Assembly: GCA_013152795.1 (NCBI GenBank)
Contig: JAADFS010000117.1
Span: 1-6,945, forward strand
Direction of reading: 5' to 3'
DNA from: Deferribacteres bacterium
GTDB lineage: Bacteria > Nitrospirota > Thermodesulfovibrionia > UBA6902
DNA length: 6,945 bases
Part shown: piece after piece, positions 1-6,098 of the stretch
How the letters are laid out: each line of letters opens with the position of its first letter
Numbering within the stretch: the stretch's first letter is position 1
The notes under the pieces: model-generated
The model's input: only the letters and a program-made list of their open reading frames with translations
The model's database searches: none
Told to the model about the DNA's origin: nothing
Program-made: the position numbers and the translations under genes

Positions 1-2
1 TC

Positions 3-1580
3 GGCATAATCCCCATCGTCTCCACAGCCGTGAGCAAGCTGAACGAGAATCACATTGCAAAGACCTCCCGCTTTCTGTCAAAACTCGGCATACAGGAGCA
101 CAACCTCCTGTGGATGCATGCCAAGGGCCGGGGCGCCAGCAATGCAGAGGAACTGTTTGTCCCTGCCGAGAATATCGCGGGCGTCATGAAAAAACTCAAA
201 AGCATCTACAGGGAGCAGGAGATTATACTGGACAACGTGGAGTCGTTAAAGGTCCGCGTGCGCACAAAGAGGGGGCGCAAGAACGACCTCTGCAACAACT
301 GTTACGAAAAGATCTGCGTAAACGCAGACGGGCATGTTTACCCGTGCGCTTCCCTTAACGGCGACAAACACTTTGATGCTGGCTCCATCCGCAGGAAATC
401 CCTGAAGGATATCTGGCTGAACTCGAAGGTCATGGAAAGGGGCAGGCGGAACAGTGTTCAGAACAAGCCTGAATGCCGCTCGTGTTATCTCGAGTATTTC
501 TGCGGGGGCGGATGCACATCCCACAGTTACTATGCAAGCGAGGTTGACACGGGCAGGGGTTCCGTCACTGCGGTTGACCCGTACTGTCCGACCTACAAGG
601 CCCTGTTTGAGGATATCATCTGGGAGCTTGCATCAGAGGGCGTCACCCCCCAGAAAGGCAACGGGTATTTCGCGCCCCTTGTATACAATGCCATGGACGC
701 GAAACTCCCGGGTCACCTCGGTGCAGGCATCAAGAAGGTCGACAGGAACTTTGAAGTCGGCTGCTATCATTGCTCGTGCGTTCTTTCGGTTGATGTGGAG
801 GATGATGAGGAGGTCTGCAAGCCCGAGATAAAGGGGCATGTGACAAAGACCGTCAAGAAAAAATTTTCAAAGGCCGCTTATAATCCGGTGGCCAATTATT
901 ACTGCCCGACCGGCTATGACCCGAAAGACCTGGAGCACATACCCAATGAAGTGCTCGAGGTATCCTACGGCTGCGGCAATCCCGCTGCACTGGCGGACAT
1001 AAAAGAGGGTGAGACCATAGTGGACCTGGGCGCCGGCGGGGGTATCGACTGCTTTATAGCAGCCAAGAAACTCGGCAGCAGGGGCAAGGTGATCGGGATA
1101 GACATGACGGATGAGATGCTTGAGAAGGCGAGGGAAAGTGCGAGGAAGGTCGGTGAGGTGCTGGGGTATGATATCGTCGAGTTCCGTAGCGGAAACATCA
1201 TGGAGCTTCCTATCGATGACAATTCGGTCGATCTCGTGATATCCAACTGCGTTATCAATCTGACAGAGGACAAGGCCAAGGTGCTGAATGAGGTTTACCG
1301 GATATTAAAACCGGGAGGGAGGTTCATTATCTCGGATATCGTCTCCGACAAGCCTGTCCCCGGTTATCTGAAGAGAGACAAGGAACTGTGGAATGCGTGC
1401 CTGTCCGGAGCGCTTACGGACAAGAGATTCAGGGAGTTGGCGGAGAATGCCGGATTTTCCAATATCCGATTAACTAAGAATTATCTTTACAAGAAGGTCG
1501 AATATATCAGGTTTCATTCAATTACGATAAAGGGCAACAAACCGCGGAAGGTCCGTTCCCGGTGTCATGCCTGTTGCTGA
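3..1580 (+). CDS. Radical-SAM/SPASM protein fused to an ArsM-type arsenite S-adenosylmethionine methyltransferase (5' end outside window)
   Basis: The frame is open from base 3, so the GTG at 30 is probably internal and the radical-SAM CxxxCxxC core lies upstream of the window. Residues below are counted from that GTG. Residues 88-186 form a textbook SPASM domain: C88, C91 and C96, then G101-x4-C106, then C149-x2-C152-x5-C158-x3-C162, then C186; such domains bind auxiliary 4Fe-4S clusters. A linker with C245, C248, C250 and C263 follows. Residues about 290-500 are a class I methyltransferase of the ArsM family: SAM loop VDLGAGGGID at 331-340, SNCVINL at 405-411 and LKPGGR at 426-431. The three cysteines that bind As(III) in characterised ArsM (algal C72, C174, C224) match C315, C407 and C457; the last two keep the exact 50-residue spacing. 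The protein ends in CHACC. Arsenic methylation is therefore likely for this half. What the radical-SAM half does, and whether both act on one substrate, is unknown. Confidence 0.85.
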   Translation, partial: GIIPIVSTAVSKLNENHIAKTSRFLSKLGIQEHNLLWMHAKGRGASNAEELFVPAENIAGVMKKLKSIYREQEIILDNVESLKVRVRTKRGRKNDLCNNCYEKICVNADGHVYPCASLNGDKHFDAGSIRRKSLKDIWLNSKVMERGRRNSVQNKPECRSCYLEYFCGGGCTSHSYYASEVDTGRGSVTAVDPYCPTYKALFEDIIWELASEGVTPQKGNGYFAPLVYNAMDAKLPGHLGAGIKKVDRNFEVGCYHCSCVLSVDVEDDEEVCKPEIKGHVTKTVKKKFSKAAYNPVANYYCPTGYDPKDLEHIPNEVLEVSYGCGNPAALADIKEGETIVDLGAGGGIDCFIAAKKLGSRGKVIGIDMTDEMLEKARESARKVGEVLGYDIVEFRSGNIMELPIDDNSVDLVISNCVINLTEDKAKVLNEVYRILKPGGRFIISDIVSDKPVPGYLKRDKELWNACLSGALTDKRFRELAENAGFSNIRLTKNYLYKKVEYIRFHSITIKGNKPRKVRSRCHACC

Positions 1581-1609
1581 GAAGATGAAATTTTAATGTT
1601 GCATAACAG

Positions 1610-1774
1610 GGCAAGGGAGGCTGCCGGAAAACCTTTATAAAGCGAGAGGATATTGGAAATATGTCTCTGTTGCAGGAAATAACAAAGAGTGAAGTTCCAA
1701 AAGATGTCAACATGCTGTGCGGAATATTTCCTTAAGGAATCGCAGATAAAGCTTTTCCGGCAGCCTCCCTTGCC
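1610..1774 (+). repeat. 165-bp element with perfect 22-nt inverted ends, copy 1
   Basis: The left arm (1610-1631) and right arm (1753-1774) are exact reverse complements. Pairing continues inward imperfectly through CTTTAT. A second copy of identical length lies at 3456-3620 in the opposite orientation. I count 146 of 165 matching positions between the copies, with no gaps. The element fills most of the gap between the SPASM-ArsM gene and the B12-type radical-SAM gene, and ends 52 nt before the latter's start. The perfect ends suggest a small non-autonomous mobile element (MITE-like) or a structured RNA element; no transposase is in the window. ATAACAG occurs directly left of the element (1603-1609) and again at 1789-1795, 14 nt beyond the right arm. 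That is only a weak candidate for a target duplication. Confidence 0.85.
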
Positions 1775-1826
1775 TGCTGGCGAACTGTATAACAGTAAAA
1801 TTTAACATGAAAAGAGGTAGTAAATT

Positions 1827-3308
1827 ATGAGAGTTACTTTAGTTAATTCACAGGTATTGGACGGCAATAACGTTGTACCCCCGCTGGGGCTCCTGTATAT
1901 CGCCGCTGTTCTGGAAAAGGCGGGCCATGCGGTTCAGGTGTTCGACGCCGACCCGCAGTACCACGCGGGTATCATCAGGGAAATCAAGGACTTTCAGCCC
2001 GACCTCGTGGGACTGAGTTTCCTGACGGTCGGCTACCAGCGGGCATTCAATTTCCTGAAGGAGTTGAGGCGCGAGCTGCCTGACGTGGCATACTGCTCCG
2101 GAGGCGTGCATACCACGGTCAAGCCCGTTGAGACGCTGAAAGACTTTGATCTCGATTTTATAGTGGTGGGAGAAGGTGAAGACACCATGGTCGAGGTATG
2201 CGAGAAACTCGAAAAGAGCGAGGGCCTTGACGGGGTAAAGGGTGTCACCTACCGTAAAAACGGCGATATCATAGACAACGGCAGGCGCGAGTTGATAAAA
2301 GACCTGGACAGCATTCCGTTTCCCGCGCGCCACCTTATCGACATGAAGCCGTATCTCAAGCCCCCCGGAATTATAAGGGGCCACGCCGACAAGAACCAGA
2401 CGACCATTGTCACGAGCAGGGGATGCCCGTTTAAGTGCATATACTGCGGCAGCCACAATATATTCGGCAGAAAAACGAGAAGGCGCTCCGTAAAGAATGT
2501 CGTTGACGAGATAGAATACCTGCACGAGACATTCGGCATCACCGGCATCTATTACTGTGATGATACATTCACACTGAGCCCCAGGTGGGTAAGGGAATAC
2601 TGCGAGGAATTAAAACGGAGGAAACTGAATATCAAGTGGGCCGGCCAGTCAAGGGTCGACCAGACGGACAGGGAACTGATGAAGCTTATGAAGGAGTCCG
2701 GGCTTGTCCAGCTTGACTTCGGTGTTGAGAGCGGCTCGGAGAAGATACTCAAGGTCCTTGGCAAGGGCGGAGCCGGGGACAGGGCCGAGCAGATCAAGCA
2801 TTCCTTCAAGCTGTGCAAAGAGCTTGATATCAGGACCCTGGCAACCTTTATAATCGGCAATCCCGAGGAGACCAAGGAAGACATACAGCAGAGCTTTGAG
2901 CTGGCCAAGGAGATAGCGGCTGATTACACCGCCTTTTATTTCCTAACCCCCTATCCGGGGACAGCCATTTATGACATGGCCATTGAAAACGGATGGCTCG
3001 ACCCGAATGTACCGTTTTCCGAGATATGGGCGCACAGGCAGCCCGAGCTTCCTCTCATGTCCATAACCTTCGGGAAGGAAGAGCTGAGGGACATACGCAG
3101 GGAGATGCAGAACGCCTTTTTCAGAAGAAATTATCTCAGCAGTTCGGGCAATATAAGTTTCTACTCGATTCTCCTGAGCATATTATTCAGGCATCCGAGG
3201 GTATTTGTGGATGCCATGAGAAAATTTATCAGGACGCGCAGGCTGGATTATATTGTTGAGACCCTGAACGCGGAATACTGGCGCATGAAGAAATACGAAG
3301 GAGTCTGA
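1827..3308 (+). CDS. B12-binding-domain radical SAM protein, substrate unknown
   Basis: This 493-aa protein has the two-part layout of the BchE-like, cobalamin-dependent radical-SAM class. Residues 1-150 are a Rossmann-like B12-binding domain, with the usual PPLGLLYIAAVLE start (18-30), GGVHTT (92-97) and VVGEGE (113-118). I do not see the DxHxxG motif of base-off B12 binders, which many members of this class lack. The radical-SAM domain begins near 190, with the 4Fe-4S ligands C200, C204 and C207 (RGCPFKCIYC), followed by CDDTFTL (244-250), GVESGS (299-304) and GNPEET (344-349). The C-terminal 80 residues are helical and basic. The ATG at 1827 has a GAGG ribosome site at 1814-1817, nine bases upstream. 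Relatives methylate or rearrange unactivated carbons in lipids, tetrapyrroles and natural products. Neither sequence nor neighbours identify the substrate. The gene follows the SPASM-ArsM gene on the same strand, separated by a repeat element. Confidence 0.88.
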   Translation: MRVTLVNSQVLDGNNVVPPLGLLYIAAVLEKAGHAVQVFDADPQYHAGIIREIKDFQPDLVGLSFLTVGYQRAFNFLKELRRELPDVAYCSGGVHTTVKPVETLKDFDLDFIVVGEGEDTMVEVCEKLEKSEGLDGVKGVTYRKNGDIIDNGRRELIKDLDSIPFPARHLIDMKPYLKPPGIIRGHADKNQTTIVTSRGCPFKCIYCGSHNIFGRKTRRRSVKNVVDEIEYLHETFGITGIYYCDDTFTLSPRWVREYCEELKRRKLNIKWAGQSRVDQTDRELMKLMKESGLVQLDFGVESGSEKILKVLGKGGAGDRAEQIKHSFKLCKELDIRTLATFIIGNPEETKEDIQQSFELAKEIAADYTAFYFLTPYPGTAIYDMAIENGWLDPNVPFSEIWAHRQPELPLMSITFGKEELRDIRREMQNAFFRRNYLSSSGNISFYSILLSILFRHPRVFVDAMRKFIRTRRLDYIVETLNAEYWRMKKYEGV

Positions 3309-3332
3309 CGGAAAAAAGGGGAGCAGGTTAAG

Positions 3333-3423
3333 TGGCGGAGGAGGTAGGATTTGAACCTACGTCCCGACAGAATCGGGAAACGGTTTTCGAGACCGCCGCC
3401 TTAAGCCACTCGGCCACTCCTCC
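3333..3423 (-). tRNA. tRNA-Ser (anticodon CGA)
   Basis: Read on the - strand, the cloverleaf is complete. The acceptor GGAGGAG pairs with CTCCTCC, followed by discriminator G and an encoded CCA (3335-3333). There is a three-pair GCC/GGC D stem, and an anticodon stem with loop CTCGAAA placing CGA at 3389-3387. The long class II variable arm (CCCGA/TCGGG) is typical of serine tRNAs, and the T arm is GTAGG-TTCAAAT-CCTAC. It reads UCG codons. It lies tail-to-tail with the B12 radical-SAM gene, 24 nt from its stop. It is downstream of tadA and of repeat copy 2 on the same strand, so it may be read from the tadA promoter; no strong promoter of its own is visible in 3424-3455. Confidence 0.95.
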
Positions 3424-3455
3424 GGATATGATCCAACCTAAATTATTGCTATCGT

Positions 3456-3620
3456 GGCAGAGGAGTCTGCCGGAAAAGCTTTATCTGCGATACCTTCAGG
3501 GAATATTCCGCACGCCATATTGACGTCTTTTGCAACTTCACTCTCCGTTATTTCCTGCAACATAGACATATTTCCAATATCCCATCGCTTTATAAAGGTT
3601 TTCCGGCAGACTCCTCTGCC
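3456..3620 (-). repeat. 165-bp element with perfect 22-nt inverted ends, copy 2 (inverted relative to copy 1)
   Basis: The arms at 3599-3620 and 3456-3477 are exact reverse complements. Compared with copy 1, the arms differ at positions 5, 6 and 11, and all three differences appear as complementary changes in both arms, so pairing stays perfect (3616/3460, 3615/3461 and 3610/3466). The copy lies 17 nt past the tadA stop and 32 nt before tRNA-Ser on the - strand. It is open for all 55 codons in one - strand frame (includes NMSMLQEITESEV); the corresponding frame of copy 1 has a TAA. The arms are 121 bases apart, so this is not an ordinary intrinsic terminator. Confidence 0.85.
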
Positions 3621-3637
3621 TCTGACGGAATGACAAC

Positions 3638-4090
3638 TCACAATCTTAATTTTACAAAAAACCGCCTTAAAATGTCTGCACATTCATTCTCCATGACCCC
3701 TGATACAACCCTGACCTGATGATTGAGCACAGGGTCATGGACCAACTGGTACCGGCTCGTTACAGCCCCGTAACGTTCGTCCCTGCATCCGTATACGAGC
3801 TTTCCCAGCCTTGCATTGATCATGGCCCCGGCGCACATGACGCACGGCTCCTTGGTGACATAAAGCACTGCATCGGTCAGGCGCCAGTTGCCGGATTTTA
3901 TGCCTCCTTCCCTCAGCACCGCCAGCTCGGCATGCGCGGTGGGATCATGGAGCTGTTCCCTTTTGTTATGCGATGCCGCAACAATGCTGTGGTCCCTTAC
4001 GAGCACTGCGCCCACCGGGATCTCATTCTCGGCAAACGCCTTTTCCGCCTCCTCAAGGGCAAGGCGCATGAAGTATTCATCAGTCGTCAT
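3638..4090 (-). CDS. tadA: tRNA-specific adenosine deaminase TadA
   Basis: TadA converts adenosine 34 (wobble position) of tRNA-Arg(ACG) to inosine. The 150-aa protein shows the whole cytidine/deoxycytidylate-deaminase fold signature: H53-A-E55 (zinc ligand and proton shuttle) and P82-C83-V-M-C86 (the other two zinc ligands), plus the family features EIPVGAVLV (23-31), HNKREQ (41-46), DPTAHAE (49-55) and CAGAMINARLGKLVYG (86-101). Length is close to that of known bacterial TadA. An upstream in-frame ATG at 4162 would add 24 residues without family resemblance. I chose the ATG at 4090 because it has GGAG four bases upstream and gives the usual N-terminus. Its first 11 bases overlap the end of the Cys-rich small gene upstream, a typical arrangement for coupled translation. 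Confidence 0.94.
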   Translation of the reverse strand: MTTDEYFMRLALEEAEKAFAENEIPVGAVLVRDHSIVAASHNKREQLHDPTAHAELAVLREGGIKSGNWRLTDAVLYVTKEPCVMCAGAMINARLGKLVYGCRDERYGAVTSRYQLVHDPVLNHQVRVVSGVMENECADILRRFFVKLRL

Positions 4091-4238
4091 CGGACTCCGG
4101 GGATTCCGGCTGCGGGAAGCACACAGGGCAGTACGGCTCTCCATGATCAAGGCTGCATACATGCCCGCACCCGTCGCAGCACATGCACTCTTCCACAGGG
4201 TTTTTACAGATCCTACAGATTCCGGTATTTTTTGTCAT
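4080..4238 (-). CDS. Small Cys-rich, probable zinc-binding protein upstream of tadA
   Basis: This 52-aa frame starts at ATG 4238 with an AAGGA ribosome site six bases upstream, and stops at 4080. It overlaps the tadA start in the arrangement ATGACGACTGA. Nine of its first 40 residues are cysteine: C8-x2-C11, C18-x-C20-C21-x2-C24-x3-C28 and C37-x2-C40, with H26 and H32. This pattern fits a treble-clef or zinc-ribbon fold binding two metal ions. The tail (44-52) is acidic and probably disordered. There is no signal peptide or membrane segment. I do not recognise a family. The ribosome site, cysteine spacing and coupling to tadA argue for a real gene. A role linked to tRNA editing is only a guess from position. 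Confidence 0.7.
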   Translation of the reverse strand: MTKNTGICRICKNPVEECMCCDGCGHVCSLDHGEPYCPVCFPQPESPESDDD

Positions 4239-4297
4239 GTGTTTTCCTTACAGTTGCGTAAACATTCACAGGGGACAAGTGACAGGGTGGCAGAAAC

Positions 4298-4326
4298 AAC
4301 ATAGAATTCCATCTGCACCCTGACAA
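4298..4326 (-). promoter_or_regulatory. Candidate promoter for the Cys-rich gene and tadA
   Basis: On the - strand, TTGTCA (4326-4321, five of six matches to TTGACA) is followed after exactly 17 bases by TATGTT (4303-4298, four of six matches to TATAAT). Transcription would start near 4291, giving a leader of roughly 50 nt before the ATG at 4238. The site fits a sigma-70 promoter by pattern only, and the -10 match is modest. Confidence 0.4.
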
Positions 4327-4343
4327 ATGCACCCTGCACCCTG
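4314..4343. repeat. Three TGCACCCTG repeats
   Basis: The 9-mer TGCACCCTG occurs at 4314-4322, 4328-4336 and 4335-4343, the last two sharing two bases. An inverted CAGGGTG lies at 4283-4289. The cluster overlaps the candidate -35 of the - strand promoter. It could be a set of regulator contacts or simple slippage; the sequence alone does not decide. Confidence 0.45.
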
Positions 4344-4355
4344 AAACTGTTTCAG
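4341..4355. promoter_or_regulatory. Perfect 15-nt palindrome in the divergent region, candidate operator
   Basis: CTGAAACTGTTTCAG is a perfect inverted repeat with 7-nt arms around one central base. It lies between the candidate promoters of the tadA group and nadB, about 53 bases upstream of the nadB -35 and 14 bases upstream of the - strand -35. A dimeric repressor or activator site is plausible by form and place. I do not recognise the motif as a known NAD-pathway operator. Confidence 0.35.
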
Positions 4356-4360
4356 CATAA

Positions 4361-4401
4361 CCCGGCGGCCCGGGGCAAATCAAGTGCGCTGCGGCCGCGG
4401 G
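4361..4401. other. GC-rich hairpin upstream of the nadB promoter
   Basis: GCGGCC (4365-4370) pairs with GGCCGC (4393-4398), and CCC (4361-4363) pairs with GGG (4399-4401), leaving G4364 as a bulge and a 22-base loop. There is no clear U tract on either strand, so a terminator is unlikely. It may be incidental to high local GC. Confidence 0.3.
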
Positions 4402-4408
4402 CTTAAAA

Positions 4409-4436
4409 TTGACTTAACCGTACGGCATACTTTAAT
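4409..4436 (+). promoter_or_regulatory. Candidate nadB promoter
   Basis: TTGACT (4409-4414) and TTTAAT (4431-4436) each match the sigma-70 consensus at five of six positions, with a 16-base spacer. The predicted start near 4443 leaves only about six bases before the nadB ATG at 4449, and no purine-rich ribosome site precedes that ATG. Confidence 0.5.
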
Positions 4437-4448
4437 ATTTCTACAATC

Positions 4449-6037
4449 ATGAACTTTTCCTCCGAGACCGTGGATTTCCTTGTGATAGGCGGCGGGGTCG
4501 CCGGCCTCAGGGCCGCAATAGAGCTTGCCCCAAGGGGAAGTGTGCTCGTCCTGACAAAGGACAAGGCCACTGAGAGCACTACGGGATACGCGCAGGGCGG
4601 GGTGGCCGTCGCCCTGAGCGATGAAGACGAGGTATGCATCCACTATGAAGACACTGTGAAAGCCGGCGACGGCCTCTGCAATGAAGAGGCCGTGAAGGTC
4701 CTCGTTGAGGAAGGCCCTGCCTGCATACTTGAGCTCATGTCATGGGGTGCCGATTTCGATAAGGAAGGCAGCAAGTTATCATTCACCATAGAGGCTGCGC
4801 ACACGAGAAAGAGGATACTCCATTCCCACGGTGATTCAACCGGCAAGGAGATCGAGCGCGTGCTCATCAAAAAGGCCCGTTCCTTCCCGTCTGTCAGGAG
4901 ATATGATTTTGCATTCACCCTTGACCTGATTACAGAAGACGGCAGGTGTATCGGCGCGACAGTACTCAGGGGCGATTCCATCATCAATGTCTTTGCAAGG
5001 GCCGTGATCCTGGCCACAGGCGGCGCGGGACAGCTTTACTCCAGGACCACAAACCCCGTGATATCCACCGGCGACGGCATAGCAATCGCGTACAGGGCCG
5101 GGGCATTGATAGTGGACATGGAGTTCATACAGTTTCATCCGACAACGCTTTATTCCCCCGGTGCGCCCCAGTTCCTGCTGAGCGAGGCCATGAGGGGGGA
5201 GGGGGCTGTTCTGAGAAATATTCACGGGCAGCGCTTCATGCATCACTACCACGAAATGTCGGAGCTTGCATCCCGGGATACCGTGGCACGGGCGATCGTA
5301 TCGGAAATGGTCAAGACAGGCGCAAGACATGTCTACCTTGACCTCAGGCACCTTGACAGGGACTTTGTAAAAAAACGCTTCCCGCAGATATACACCACGT
5401 GCCTGCAGTACGACATTGACATCACCGAAGACATGATCCCCGTATGTCCCGCGGCCCACTATATTATGGGCGGGGTCAGCACCGACCTCGCCGGCGAAAC
5501 CGGCATCAAGGGGCTTTTTGCAGCAGGCGAGGTTGCATGCACCGGCGTGCACGGCGCAAACCGCCTTGCCTCCAACAGCCTCTGCTGGAGGGGCTGGTCT
5601 TCGGCGCAAGGGCCGGCAGGGGTGCACTGAGATACGCCGAGGCCGGTACAGGGGGGCGTAAGATGGATATAGATTCATATCACAAAGACCCGGCTCAGGA
5701 GGGCACGCCCCAGGAGAGGCTCTTTGAAATGGAAAAGATCAGGAGCTCCCTCAGGCAGTTGATGTGGAACAAGGCGGGGATCATAAGATGCGAGAAGTCC
5801 CTCGTGGACGCAAAGAGATGGCTTAAGAAGAGGGACTACATAATGGAGGGAAGGTTTCAGAGCAGGAGGGAGTCGGAGCTTAAGAACATGATAACCGTCG
5901 CCAACCTGATTATCGACTCAGCCATCCTGAGAAAGGGCAGCGTGGGGGCCCACTACCGCTCCGACTTCAGGGAAAGGGGCGAAAACTGGCGCAGGCACAC
6001 TGCCTGCCGCAGGGGCCAGGGGGTAAAGTGGATATGA
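4449..6037 (+). pseudogene. nadB: L-aspartate oxidase NadB, interrupted by a frameshift near 5580-5584
   Basis: NadB oxidises L-aspartate to iminoaspartate with FAD, the first step of de novo NAD synthesis; NadA uses the product. The first frame (4449-5630) gives the FAD dinucleotide loop IGGGVAGL (13-20), TGYAQGGVAVA (45-55), HGDSTG (127-132), HPTTLYSPG (230-238), RGEGAVLRN (249-257), AAHYIMGG (335-342) and the FAD-binding HGANRLASNSL (368-378). It then runs into 15 unrelated codons and a stop at 5630. The expected continuation LEGLVFGARAG begins at 5585 in another frame and stays open to 6037, including the helical C-terminal domain and GAHYRSDF. Spliced, the protein would have 528 aa, near the normal length of about 540. 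Family sequences read SNSLLEG, so the CCTCTG at 5579-5584 looks like CCTG with two extra bases. This may be a real inactivating change or a sequencing error. The ATG at 4449 is the first in-frame start after a stop at 4416. Confidence 0.9.
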
Positions 6038-6098
6038 ATTTCCCGGTGTCGGGCACTCCCTCACCCGGCTGGATGAACCCGGGAGAAGGAGCGGTTTC

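Noticed and set aside
1770..1793. A promoter for the B12 radical-SAM gene using TATAAC at 1788-1793
   Set aside because: The -10-like hexamer is good, but no -35-like hexamer lies at proper spacing; TTGCCT at 1770 is only 12 bases away.
1848..2525. A 225-codon - strand frame within the B12 radical-SAM gene
   Set aside because: The opposite strand encodes an intact radical-SAM protein with all family motifs; this frame shows no recognisable domain.
3309..3332. A terminator between the B12 radical-SAM gene and tRNA-Ser
   Set aside because: There is an A-rich run but no stable hairpin followed by a U tract on either strand.
3332..3523. A + strand frame of 63 codons beginning MAEEVGFEPTSRQNRET
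   Set aside because: It is the antisense of tRNA-Ser; such VGFEPTS frames are a familiar false call over tRNA genes.
1610..3620. A two-unit CRISPR array or a complete insertion sequence
   Set aside because: The copies are 165 bp, inverted and 1.7 kb apart with genes between them, and no transposase or cas gene is present.
3719..4304. Long + strand frames across tadA and the small gene
   Set aside because: They are shadows of tadA; the - strand frame carries the full deaminase motifs.
4836..5678. A 280-codon - strand frame across nadB
   Set aside because: It lies opposite well-conserved NadB sequence and resembles no family I know; it reflects GC-biased codon use.
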